Part shown: piece after piece, positions 26,208 through 35,479 of the stretch
Layout of the letters: every line of letters starts with the position of its first letter
How positions within the stretch are numbered: the first letter of the stretch is position 1
Assembly (NCBI GenBank): GCA_030248135.1
Contig: JASANC010002870.1
Coordinates: forward strand, 19,434-83,433
Length of the DNA: 64,000 nt
Reading direction: 5' to 3'
Source of the DNA: Theristus sp. LFF4_11
Lineage: Eukaryota; Nematoda; Chromadorea; Monhysterida; Xyalidae
The notes under the pieces: generated by a model
Told to the model about the DNA's origin: nothing
What the model saw: only the letters and a program-made list of their open reading frames with translations
The model's database searches: none
Translations under genes and position numbers: made by a program

Positions 26208-28673
26208 ATGACAACTATTCAAGCATTCATCACATCAACGGTGCTTCTGTCGGGGCTGATGATGATGATCTGTGAAGCGCAGATTACCGATCTTGGTATG
26301 AGCATTACAGAAACCAAGCTATATTTCGTCTGTTTTTGAGTCAAAAACACCAACTTCACCAAAATTCTTTGCGAAAAAGCGTTTGCTCTACACGTAGCTG
26401 ACTGGCGTAATTCAGATGTGGACTGCTTAACAACAGCGCCATTAAAAAAGTATACAACTTGTTTTGTAAAAAGTCCGTACAGTATGTTCGTTTAAACCTG
26501 TCGCTTTTTGCAGAATACAGAGCTCGCAAAAGAAGAGAGAACGGGACCGGAGTTGCAATAACCCCATATTTTAACCGCAAATTTGGTGTTTCATTTCAGT
26601 CAAAACCGTTTCAGTTCTTCTCTCTTGTAACACAAAGCATCGCATGCTCTCTAGTCTGCGAAAGAAAGTGACAGGTTTCAACCAACGTACTTTACAAGCA
26701 ACTTTCCTCCAGTCGGCTGTCGAGTGGAGCGAGGCCGCTGCATCGGCCATTGTCCCTTCAAAGGTACCCGTTGCCAATGGAACCGCAAGAAACTGTCCAC
26801 CTGTTGCGAATGCGTACGACAAGGTATGACCTATTTTTTCGAACGTGTCCCACTGAAATGACGTCATGTGCCGCAAACCATGCGCTTGTCGTTCACAGCA
26901 AACCAGACTTTCCGTTTAGCCGATTTCTTCCCGTAAAGAAATGGTGAATGTCGACTCAGTCACACCAAACTGACATTTTTAGTGTCTGTACTTTCACAAA
27001 CGGGCGTTTTTAAAGCAAATGACGTCATTTTAGTGTGGGTGTGCATGACACTAATGAGCATTGGCTGAGGAAGATCTCCGAGCGGCATCGAAACGTTCCA
27101 AATAAATTGTAACATCAATCAGCTGTGCGTGGTGAATCGCGTTGACAAACACAAACATCAGTGATCAAAAAAGTATTGTAAATCAGCTGGCTGCACTGAG
27201 AAAACGTATTTAGCAAAAAGATTCAAAATGTTGTTGAGTTACTGTACTTGGTGGAGTATTGGGGGTACACAACAAAAAACGTTAAAACTGTCGTTGAGTT
27301 CGGTTTGCTCAGTGTTTACTGAAAAAGATGGCTTCGACCACCAAAACTTTGTAGCACTCAACAAATCGATTGTTTTCAACGGTTTTTGACGCTTTGTCAA
27401 AATGGTATGGATATAGCACTGATGTTTTCCTAGCAGTAGACGGCTTTGTCACAGTTGAAGTGTGCCAAACATACAAACGGAATTCGTTTTCTGCGCATTT
27501 CAGGCTGTCACCCCGTTGGGCCGGGCAAATGTGGCGGGGAATGCCGGCAGGTGGATAGGCAAACGCAACCAGCCTGCGAAGTTGGCGTACACCAGGGCCG
27601 CCTGTTCTGCGGCTGCATGCCAAGAGGTACGGTGCACGTGGACACGGTCGCTTGTCGAGTCTTGCACTACCATTGTGGCATGGGTAGTAGCGCGTTGTCT
27701 GTGTCTTGTGTCTGTGCGTTCGGAGGATCGAGCCCCGCCGAGGGGTATAGACACTGGAAATGACAGAAAAAACTCTCAATGGGCGCCCTACTCGATATGG
27801 CGTTCTGTACCTTTTCGACGTTAGAGCTGGCTGAAAACATTGCCTGAAGTCACCGTTCGTTCGTTCGTACACTTGTACAGTTGCTACAACAGAATGTACC
27901 ATACTGCTCAATGGACTCTCAATAAGTCGCATGGATAACAATCACCACGACAAGCCGGAAAAGTGTCCGGTGTGTTGTCCCGCTGGTGTCCGAGAAAAAA
28001 AATAGCTTTTGGCGTTTTGGACCTCTTTTATTTCGGACACTGTGAGGCGGACCGGACACCGGACCGTCTGTTCGGACACCTTTTTAGCGTGTCTCATTTT
28101 GTCAGCGTTCACTTGTTCAAGCCTGCACGCATCAGATTGGCTCCACACGTAGCGGCCTTTGTGTGCAAGCGCTTGTACCCTTATTTCTGCCATGCAGTTT
28201 AACTTCAATAACATATGCAATCAGCTGATTGGTTGGTGATCACCACGATGCATGCGATTTTGTGCAAGACGACCGTCGCAATTCTCAGCATTCGTACACA
28301 GAATACATGCACCAACCAATCTATGACCTATTTTTTCAAACGTGTCCCACTGAAATGACGTCATGTGCCGCCAATCATGCGCTTATCGTTCACGGCAAAC
28401 CAGACTTTCCGTTTCGCCGATTTCTTCCCGTAAACAAATGGTGAATCGTCGAATCAGTCACACGAAACTGACATTTTAGTGGCTGTACTTTGACAAACGG
28501 GCGTTTTTATAGACTGTACATTCTGGGCAATTCTTGCAGGCTGCGGCTGCGAGGACGCCTGTATGGCGCCTCATTGCTGTGCACGCACGTTCGACCCTGC
28601 GACCGGCTGGGGTCTGTGCGTGTGCGTGCGCAACTGTGGCACGCCGCTGCCGTTCCTGCCCGGACGCAAGTGA
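26208..28673 (+). CDS. Secreted three-module defensin-like (CS-alpha-beta-type) precursor
   Basis: Four exons: 26208-26295, 26713-26823, 27504-27626, 28540-28673; all three introns are phase 1, total 151 residues. Exon 1 encodes a signal peptide with a hydrophobic core (STVLLSGLMMMICEA) and probable cleavage before Gln25. Each later exon encodes one module beginning Gly-Cys and ending Cys-x-Cys. Module 1 spacing is C-x6-C-x3-C-x6-C-x9-CC-x-C. Module 2 is C-x7-C-x3-C-x10-C-x10-C-x-C. Module 3 is C-x-C-x3-C-x4-CC-x12-C-x-C-x3-C. The C-x3-C plus C-x-C signature is that of CS-alpha-beta defensins. The tail ends PFLPGRK, a possible amidation/dibasic site. A role as an antimicrobial peptide is inferred. 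Other disulfide-rich secreted folds remain possible. Matching phases and acceptors at every junction support the model. Confidence 0.7.
26476..26692. mobile_element. MITE family G in intron 1 of the defensin-like gene
   Basis: Left arm is tttaaacctgtcgctttttg followed by cagaatacagagc. The right arm carries the inverse (gcatgctctctagtctgcga, gtgacaggtttcaa). It ends about 20 bp before the acceptor of the first module exon. Related copies lie at 39541-39762 and, partially, at 46390-46450 and 42713-42735. Confidence 0.6.
26825..27040 (+). mobile_element. MITE family C, copy 1, abutting a splice donor
   Basis: The left end, tatgacctattttttcgaac, begins at the first T of the GTATGA donor of exon 2. 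Arms are cactgaaatgacgtcatgtg and, inverted at the right, gcaaatgacgtcattttagt. Each arm carries the palindrome TGACGTCA (a CRE core). Copies occur at 28321 and 44834. Confidence 0.75.
27680..27850 (+). repeat. tRNA-SINE copy in intron 3 of the defensin-like gene
   Basis: B-box region ggatcgagccccgccgaggg, then gacagaaaaaactctcaatg, gggcgccctactcgatatgg and ggctgaaaacattgcctgaa. The A-box part is degraded. Confidence 0.75.
28203..28320. mobile_element. Hairpin MITE with caatcagctgattggttggt end
   Basis: One end reads gcaatcagctgattggttgg, the other gcaccaaccaatct. It shares its terminal sequence with the element at 63840-63946 and is followed directly by a family C copy. Confidence 0.45.
28321..28508 (+). 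mobile_element. MITE family C, copy 2, right end missing
   Basis: Same left arm and body as the 26825 copy (gcgcttatcgttcacggcaa, tccgtttcgccgatttcttc). It stops at gggcgttttta, about 30 bp before the acceptor of the last defensin-module exon. Confidence 0.7.
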
Positions 28674-29133
28674 AACGATGTTTTTTTTTGCCATTTTCCC
28701 GCTTTTGTGCATTCACTTTTTTCACAAGCACGTTCTGAGAAATTGTCAACAGGGAATTCAAAATTCATTCCATGCCAAAATCAATTCTTTTTTTTTCGAA
28801 CTTGCCGAAACAGCCAAGGTATGGAATTAATTTTGGAATGCATTTTGGCATGGATGTTGGCGTTTATTGTTTTGAGCGTGAGACTGTTGGACCTATTATT
28901 CAGGCCACAGAAAACTGTTTTATCGGATTTTTGTGTATTTTTCTTCTGTTTCGGAGCCACTTTCTTTTTTCTGCAAATGTTCCGGAATGTTTTTTTTATT
29001 TTGTGTCGTTGTTTGACACTCTACACGTCGTTAAAATAAGCTATATTTTGTCAACCTGCGCAGTTATCAAATCCACATATGTACGTTCAGCAAATGTACA
29101 TGTATATATTTGCAAAAAATCAGAGTTCAACGG

Positions 29134-29139
29134 AATAAA
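29134..29139 (+). terminator. Candidate poly(A) signal, defensin-like gene
   Basis: AATAAA about 460 nt after the stop; it is the first clear plus-strand signal noticed downstream. Confidence 0.35.
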
Positions 29140-29142
29140 ATT

Positions 29143-29195
29143 ACAGGGTGGCGCAGAAGTCCTGCTCCTGGCCACTACTTCTGCACCACCCTGTA
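29143..29195. repeat. 53-bp palindromic mini-element between convergent genes
   Basis: ACAGGGTGGCGCAGAAGT and its inverse, acttctgcaccaccctgt, around a 17-bp centre. The termini look like those of mariner/pogo-type MITEs. It lies between the plus-strand AATAAA at 29134 and the minus-strand signal at 29225. Confidence 0.65.
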
Positions 29196-29224
29196 CGTGT
29201 ACATAAGAGATGAATGTGTCAGCG

Positions 29225-29230
29225 TTTATT
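29225..29230 (-). terminator. Poly(A) signal of the dopamine receptor gene
   Basis: TTTATT on the plus strand (AATAAA on minus), about 170 nt after the receptor stop codon. Confidence 0.5.
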
Positions 29231-29400
29231 AAAACTGTCAAAATCACGTATAAATAACTCTGGAATCGAAAACTCTGGAGCGATTTCGCCTGCATAAAAA
29301 AATCACAGAACATGTTCGATTCGAACGGACGATCGGGCGTCACAAAAACAACATTGAATTCAAAGCATTGACCAAAAAAATGATCACCGAAACGCACGAC

Positions 29401-30620
29401 TCATCTGCATCGAATGATCTGCTTGAAAGCCGTGCGAAACTCCTTGTTGAACACGGTGTATATGATCGGATTCACGGTGGAATTCAAGTAGCCGAGCCAG
29501 GTGGCGAACGAGAACGCCAGGAAGCCGACTTGACAGCTGTCCACCCGTAACTTTGTGCAAACGGCGTTTTGAATGTTCAACCAGAAGAATGGCACCCAAC
29601 AGATTAGGAAGACCGCTGAAAGGTGCATTTGCGAAATAGTTGTTGAAACTGAGCGAAAGCGTTGATTGGTTGGTTTGTTCGGAGAGGTATGTCCACAGCG
29701 GTGTCCTGTCCCGGCAAATAAAAGAAGCTGCGTAAAAAAAGCCGCTGATGGCTTCGCGGCTGATGAATTACTTTTTGTTCCCGGTCATGGCGACACCGCG
29801 GTGGACGCACTAACGAACAGGACATTTGCATTTGAGTTTCTTGCTTTTTCGCGAAATAAAATGGAATGGAATAGAATTTACGTTTGCATGACGTTACCCC
29901 TCTTTTTACAAAAATCATTTATTCAACTGATGAAAGAAAAAACTCACCAACAACAACCCCGAGCGTCTTTGTCGCCTTGTTCTCCTTGCGTGCGACCGCC
30001 TTTTTGTTCACCCTGTCCTTGCGTATCGCCGCTGCGAGTTTGAACGGACTCGCAAACGAAAGCTTCGCCGGTATGCCAAGCAACGCACGCGAAACTAACA
30101 TGCCCTGAGATGTTATGAAGAAAAACCAAACTTGATACGCAAAAGTGGAAAAACAAAGATGGTTGTGACCATAAAATCCGTGGTCATCTCACTGATTCTA
30201 ACTACAGGAGCCAATTCGGAGCAACAAAAAGTTAAGGAACCAAGCTGAATTTCGTGTTGGAGCTATTTATAAGATCAGCAAAGTTGAGCAGTTGATCCAC
30301 GTGACCCCCATGGTATCAACTGTTTGCAAAGCAGCACTGACTACTCAAGTGGAAGCACTGGATCAGACTCAGAGCCATGCACTGCGATGGCGCCAACTCA
30401 AATTTCAGCAGCTAACCATTGCAACACCCAGTACTCCCGCGACTCACGTCACTCTGCGGCGTGTTGTCCGCTATCACGTGACTCCGGCGTCTTTGCTCCT
30501 CGTCACCCACGACATTCAACACTTGGTGACCAATGTTGACGGGCAGCGAGAATTTCACTCTCGTTGGTGGACTGCCCTGGAGATTGTTGTTGTTGTGGTT
30601 GTTGTTGTTGTTGTTGATGA

Positions 30621-30682
<62 letters not shown>

Positions 30683-33600
30683 TTATTAGGCGCATCCTGC
30701 TCCACGTCGAGTGCAATCTCCGTTTCCACCACACTAAAAACTATGCAGAACTTCAGTTCGACGATTTCGTTTTTGTCGCGCAAAACACAAACAAACAACT
30801 CCAGCGCGCTGATTGGCTGCATCTCGGTAGTATATACGACCAACAACCAATCAGCAAAGCAACAACAAAACAAACCTGATTTCATTGACATCACGCAATG
30901 AGGGCAGATCATCGTCGTTTGACAGCAGCTCCGAGTGGTTCGCCAGAATCGAGGACGGATTTTCACCGATGTAACTTTCCAGGATTTGCTGCAAGAACAG
31001 AAATCAATAAAAATCTCGCTCCCGCGTAATTTTTTGAGCTGAGCTAACGTCCTTTCATGGAGTCAATAGGGAAATGGAATCGACACCGGAGCCAACAATG
31101 AAATGGAGCGGACAATATAACCACCAGTGGAACCAAGAATGGAACAAATCTTCTCGCAAACTCTGGTTTTTCGGACCGGTGCCTTTGACGACTAGGCCAT
31201 TGCGGTTTCAAACATTTTTCGATAGACGCCTCTGCATCTCTTTCCAATAAACAACTGGCGAGTTAGCCAATTGTCACCCTCGTGGCCTGGTGGTAGCGCG
31301 TTAGACTACAGTCTGTGCGCTCGGGGGATCGAGCCCCGCCGAGGGGTGTATAGGCACTTAATGACAGAGAAAACTCGATGGACGCCCTACTCAATGGCGT
31401 TCTGTACGCTCTCTCGGTTAGCCCTGGCTAAAAACATCGCCTAAAAATCCCAAAAAGTCTTTTAAAAACACCAACCTCCGGCGTGTGATAGGTCTCTTCA
31501 GCCGCGATGGAACTGGCGTCGTCAAACATCAGCTCACTATCGGCGTCACCAGGTTGAGCGGCCACTGATGATGCTGTAAAATGCTCACAATCTGCTTGCG
31601 TTTTGTCCATTTTGTAGATGTCCAATTTGTCCGTTTCTGGTGATACGATACATCCTGTTAAGCTTTCATGGTTGACTATCGACAGTCTTTTCTCTCTTTG
31701 TTTGTATCGAAAAGGAAGCGTCAAAACATTCCAGTACCTTGAGACAAAGAAGCTCCGAATTTCAATTGGGGCATTGCACCCAACTGCGGTTGGTTTGTAA
31801 TTTTACATGGCGCTTTCCTATTTTAGCGTAACTTTCCACAAATAGAGTAACTTTGATATTTTAGCGTAACTTTCAACAAATAAAGTAACTTTGATATTTT
31901 AGCGTAACTTTCAATATGTTACGCTAAAATAGGATAGGACTTGGTACTGTCCTATTTTAGCGTATCAACATATAAGCAGGTCATTTAAAGCTATTTCAGC
32001 CGCGAAACTTTGTAAACCTAGACCTGCACGTAGATTTCAAATTTTGATCTTGTGGGTTACGGTAACGCCCGGTTTGGTCCCAACACGATCTTAGTTCCGT
32101 CAACAATCCACAAACAGCTTGGTAACCGCAACCAAATTAGTGAAACAAGTTAGATTAGAGTTGTTTTGCATGGAGATTTCAAATTTAACCCTTGTGGATT
32201 ACGGTAACGCTTGGTTTGGTCTCAACACGATCTTAGTTCCATGAACAACCCACAAACAGCTTGGTAACCGCAACCAAACCGGTGAAACAAGCTAGGTTAA
32301 GGTTGTTTTGCACGGAGATTTCAAGTTTAAACCTTGTGGGTTACGGTAACACTTGGTTTGGTCTCAAAACGATGTTAGTTTCATCAACAACCCATAAACA
32401 GCTTGGTAACCGCAACCGAACCGGTGAATCATGCTAGATTAAGGTTGTTTTGCACGCAGATTTTGAATTTCAGCTTTCTGGATTACGGTAACGGCTGGTT
32501 TGGTCCCAATACGATCTTCGTTTTATCAACAACCCATAAACAGCTTGGTAACCGCAACCGAACCGGTGAATCATGCTACATTAGGGTTGTTTTGCACGCA
32601 GATTTTGAATTTCATCTTTCTGAATTACGGTAACGCCTGGTTTGGTCTCAACACAATCTTAGTACCATGGACAACCCACAAACAGCTTGGTAACCGCAAC
32701 CAAACGCTGAAACAAGCTAGATTACGATTGTTGCGGTTACCAAGTTGTTTGTAGATTGTTGATAGAACTAAAATCGTATTGGGACCAAACTAGGCGTTAC
32801 CGTAATCCAAAAAGGTGAAATTCAAAATCTGCGTGCAAAACAACCCTAATATAGCATGTTTCACCGGTTTGGTTGCGGTTACCAAGCTGTTTGTGGGTTG
32901 TTCATGGAACTAAGATCGTATTGGGACCAAACCGGGCGTTACCGTAACCCAAAAGATCAAAATTTGAAGTCTACGTGCAAAATAACGTAGGTTTACAAAG
33001 TTTCGCGGCTGAAATAGCTTTAAATGAGCTGTTTATATGTTGATACGCTAAAATAGGACAGTACCAAGCCCTATCCTATTTAGCGTAACATATTGAAAGT
33101 TACGCTAAAATAGGATAGCTGTTATTCATCGAAAATTTAAAGTTACGGTAAAATATCAAAGTTACTTTATTTGTTGAAAGTTACGCTAAAATATCAAAGT
33201 TACTTTATTTGTTGAAAGTTACGCTAAAATATCAAAGTTACTTTATTTGTGGAAAGTTACTCTATTTGTGGAAAGTTACGCTAAAATAGGAAAGCGCCTT
33301 TTACATTACTTCGTACATATTGTCCATGCACTCGATAAAACTGAACATGAACTGAACAAGCGAAAAAAACCAAAAAACCAAAAAACCGCGCCGACGCACG
33401 ATGGAAGGACGTCACCGGGGAGCGACCGATCGAGTTCGCCAACGTGTCGCCAGCTGACGTGGTCGTGAATGTGGTGCTGATCGCCAACGAAGTCTTCTGG
33501 TTGCCATCATCGTCGCCAGTTTTATTATTGTTATTAGTCGCCAGTTGTTGTTGTTGTTTCGTCTTCGCCTGTTTCAACTTTCGAGTGGCCCGTCTAGCGC

Positions 33601-35479
33601 GCGCCATTTTGCCGCGTTCATGCAGCAGCCAGACAATGCGCGCGTACACGAACAGCACAATGGACAGTGGAATGCCGAATGAGATGATCGACGAGAGAAT
33701 GGAGAAGTCCGGATTGTAGAAGCGACATTCCGACTCGCGTGATGTCTCAGTGCCGAAGTGATAGTTGAGGCCAAACACCATGGGACTGGCGGTGATCAGC
33801 GAGACGAACCAGACTCCCGCCATAGTCGCCCAGACCCGAGCGGTGTTCCGGGTGCTGCGCGAGTACTCGATCGGGTTGGTGACGGCGCGGTAGCTGCAAT
33901 GGGGGGAGAGCACGTTAGGACTCTGGTGGCTGTTGTTGTTGTTGTTGGGATTTTTAGGCGATGTTTTTAGCCAGGGCTAACCCAGAGAAGCGTACAGAAC
34001 GCCATTGAGTAGGGCGCCCATCGAGTTTTCTCTGTCATTAAGTGCCTATACACCCCTCGGCGGGGCTCGATCCCCCCAGTGCACAGACACAAGAGTCTAA
34101 CGCACTACCACCAGGCCACGAGGGTCTGTGCCGTTCGGCGGATCGAGCCCCACACCCAAAGGGTGTTTTGGCATTTATGATAGAGAAACTGGATGGGCGC
34201 CCCACTTGACGGCGTTCTCTGTACTCTTTTCTAGGTTGGCCCTGGCTGGAACAACATCGTCTGAAATCACCGTTCGTTCGTTCGGACATTGTTGGGGTAG
34301 AGTGAGTGAGATGGTGTACGCATGGCGTTGCACTGAACTCATCGGAGTTACTACGGCTCTGGCCTGGCATAACTAAACGCGCACCATTATTTCGCGGAGC
34401 TTGGTGGAAAAGCGGCCATATATGGTTGCGCAACACTCGTCAGCAGCAAAACAATAACAACAAGAAGAAGCCATTACTGTTTGATCTGCTAAATTAAACA
34501 GCGTAAAACTTCTTGCTTGATCAGCATGAGACCACACAATTATAGCCAAAATCTAATCATCTGCAAGCGAGATCGGAACGCAATTTCCAGACGAAATTAT
34601 AGAAAACGAATCGTACTGTAAAAAAATAACGACAAATTTTTCTAAAATTCAGTCTCAAAAAGCGAAAAGCGTGCGCACCGATCGAGACTGATCACTGCCA
34701 ACAGCACGATGGACGCCGTCGAGCAGGCCACGTCGGTGGCGCAGTACAGATCGCACAGCAGACGCCCGAGCGCCCAGACCTCTGCGTTCACCTGCGCGTT
34801 CAGTTTATGGTCAGTCAGTGGTAAAAATTCTCGCATTAGATTTTTTTCTGATGATTGGCGCATCGGTAGTTCCATGGTGTGACTGTTGTTGATCTTCAGT
34901 CCAGTCAGTTTAGTTCTAGTTTTTAATGTGCGGGATACGCCAAAGCCTAAACCTAAACCTGAGCATAGGCATAACCCTAAAAGTAACCCTAGTTTAACCC
35001 CAACCCTACGCACAAGCCTAAGCCTTATGCCTTTACCTAAGCTAAGCCTCAGCCAAATCCAAATCTTTTTGCTGGTGGTGTTACTTTTGGTATCTTCCGT
35101 TATAGCACGGAATAAGGAACACAAAGGAATCGGGTATCTAATCAGCGTGTGTCTTGGAGAGCCAAAACCAAACCCGAACCATGATATAGACAGCAAACGG
35201 CATTACAGCGACAGCCACTAGCAAATCTGCTACTGCGAGACCAAGAATCAGATAATTGATGGCGCTCTGTAGACCGTGGTTGCGCACAACAGCGGCGATC
35301 ACCAGTAGATTGCCGACGATAGTGACTGCCGGTATCAGCAGCAATATGAGCGCCCAGTAGACGCGGTGATTGTCGTGGTGATGGTGATCGAAATGATGTT
35401 GATCAGTGGTGATTGACGTTGTTGATCGAGTGTCGTTCGTAACGTTCACCAGGAGAATGCCGAAAGTTGTGCGTGTCAT
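29401..35479 (-). CDS. D2-like dopamine receptor (class A GPCR), complete
   Basis: Eight minus-strand exons: 35479-35180, 34791-34679, 33893-33400, 31573-31476, 30988-30876, 30733-30511, 30104-29948, 29615-29401; 570 residues, phases agree throughout. An in-frame TAG precedes the first ATG. The N-terminus has two sequons (NVT, NDT) and a His/Asp-rich patch. TM1-2 lie in exon 1 (LAVADLL). Exon 2 carries TM3 with Asp120, the amine-binding residue. DRY spans the exon 2/3 junction. Exon 3 has ITASPMVFGLN (TM4) and the TM5 serines SSIIS. The third intracellular loop is about 250 residues (exons 3-7), including an Asn-rich tract. Exon 8 has CWVPFF (TM6) and WLGYLNSTVNPIIY (TM7), ending close to a Cys (IIRCR) like D2 receptors. 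A long loop 3 with a short tail indicates Gi/o coupling. The exon 3 end and exon 4 start are the least certain junctions. Confidence 0.9.
30590..30692. repeat. Trinucleotide-rich tract coding an Asn-rich stretch
   Basis: On the minus strand (AAC)n with spaced ATC codons encodes runs such as NNNINNNINNN in receptor exon 6. It is part of intracellular loop 3, where length variation is tolerated, and is a candidate polymorphic microsatellite. Confidence 0.8.
30796..30857. repeat. Small inverted-repeat element in receptor intron 5
   Basis: gctgattggctg and its inverse, caaccaatcagc, flank about 30 bp of unique sequence. It uses the same CCAAT/ATTGG words as other hairpin elements here. Confidence 0.4.
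31278..31452 (+). repeat. tRNA-derived SINE, full-length copy
   Basis: The head reads cctcgtggcctggtggtagc, with a T arm ggggATCGAGcccc that pairs perfectly and ends that can pair (CCTCG with CGAGG). The body runs gacagagaaaactcgatgga to catcgcctaaaaatccc. It ends about 23 bp from the donor of receptor exon 4, antisense to the receptor. Confidence 0.85.
31809..33298. mobile_element. 1,490-bp foldback element with 8-bp target duplication
   Basis: Flanked by TTTTACAT on both sides (31801-31808 and 33299-33306). Termini are ggcgctttcctattttagcg and its exact inverse. The outer arms hold short repeats (tagcgtaactttcaacaaat). The inner part holds about five repeats of roughly 120 bp (cagcttggtaaccgcaacc) on the left and inverse copies on the right. 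The 8-bp duplication points to a hAT-, P- or foldback-type transposase acting in trans. No coding capacity. It lies in the intron between receptor exons 3 and 4. Confidence 0.85.
33950..34123 (-). repeat. tRNA-SINE, full-length minus copy
   Basis: Inverse of the 31278 copy, with B box, head and 3' tail intact. Its tail end lies about 57 bp from the acceptor of receptor exon 3. It abuts head-to-head another copy starting at 34124. Confidence 0.85.
34124..34290 (+). repeat. Diverged tRNA-SINE copy, head-to-head with the previous
   Basis: Contains cggatcgagccccac, tgggcgccccacttgacggc and ggctggaacaacatcgtctg. It is more diverged, with part of the head missing. Confidence 0.7.
34930..35065. repeat. 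Degenerate telomere-like repeat tract
   Basis: Imperfect CCTAAA/GCCTAA/CCCTAA words (aagcctaaacctaaacctga, caagcctaagcc) within intron 1 of the receptor. A second tract in the opposite sense (gcttaggctaa) is at 42195-42275. Confidence 0.55.

Noticed and set aside
27309..27941. 210-codon minus-strand frame
   Set aside because: It is antisense to a defensin-module exon and a SINE copy. Its similarity to the frame at 34038-34436 comes from the shared SINE.
30292..30901. Plus-strand frames with long Val/Leu runs
   Set aside because: They are the complement of the Asn-rich tract of dopamine receptor exon 6.
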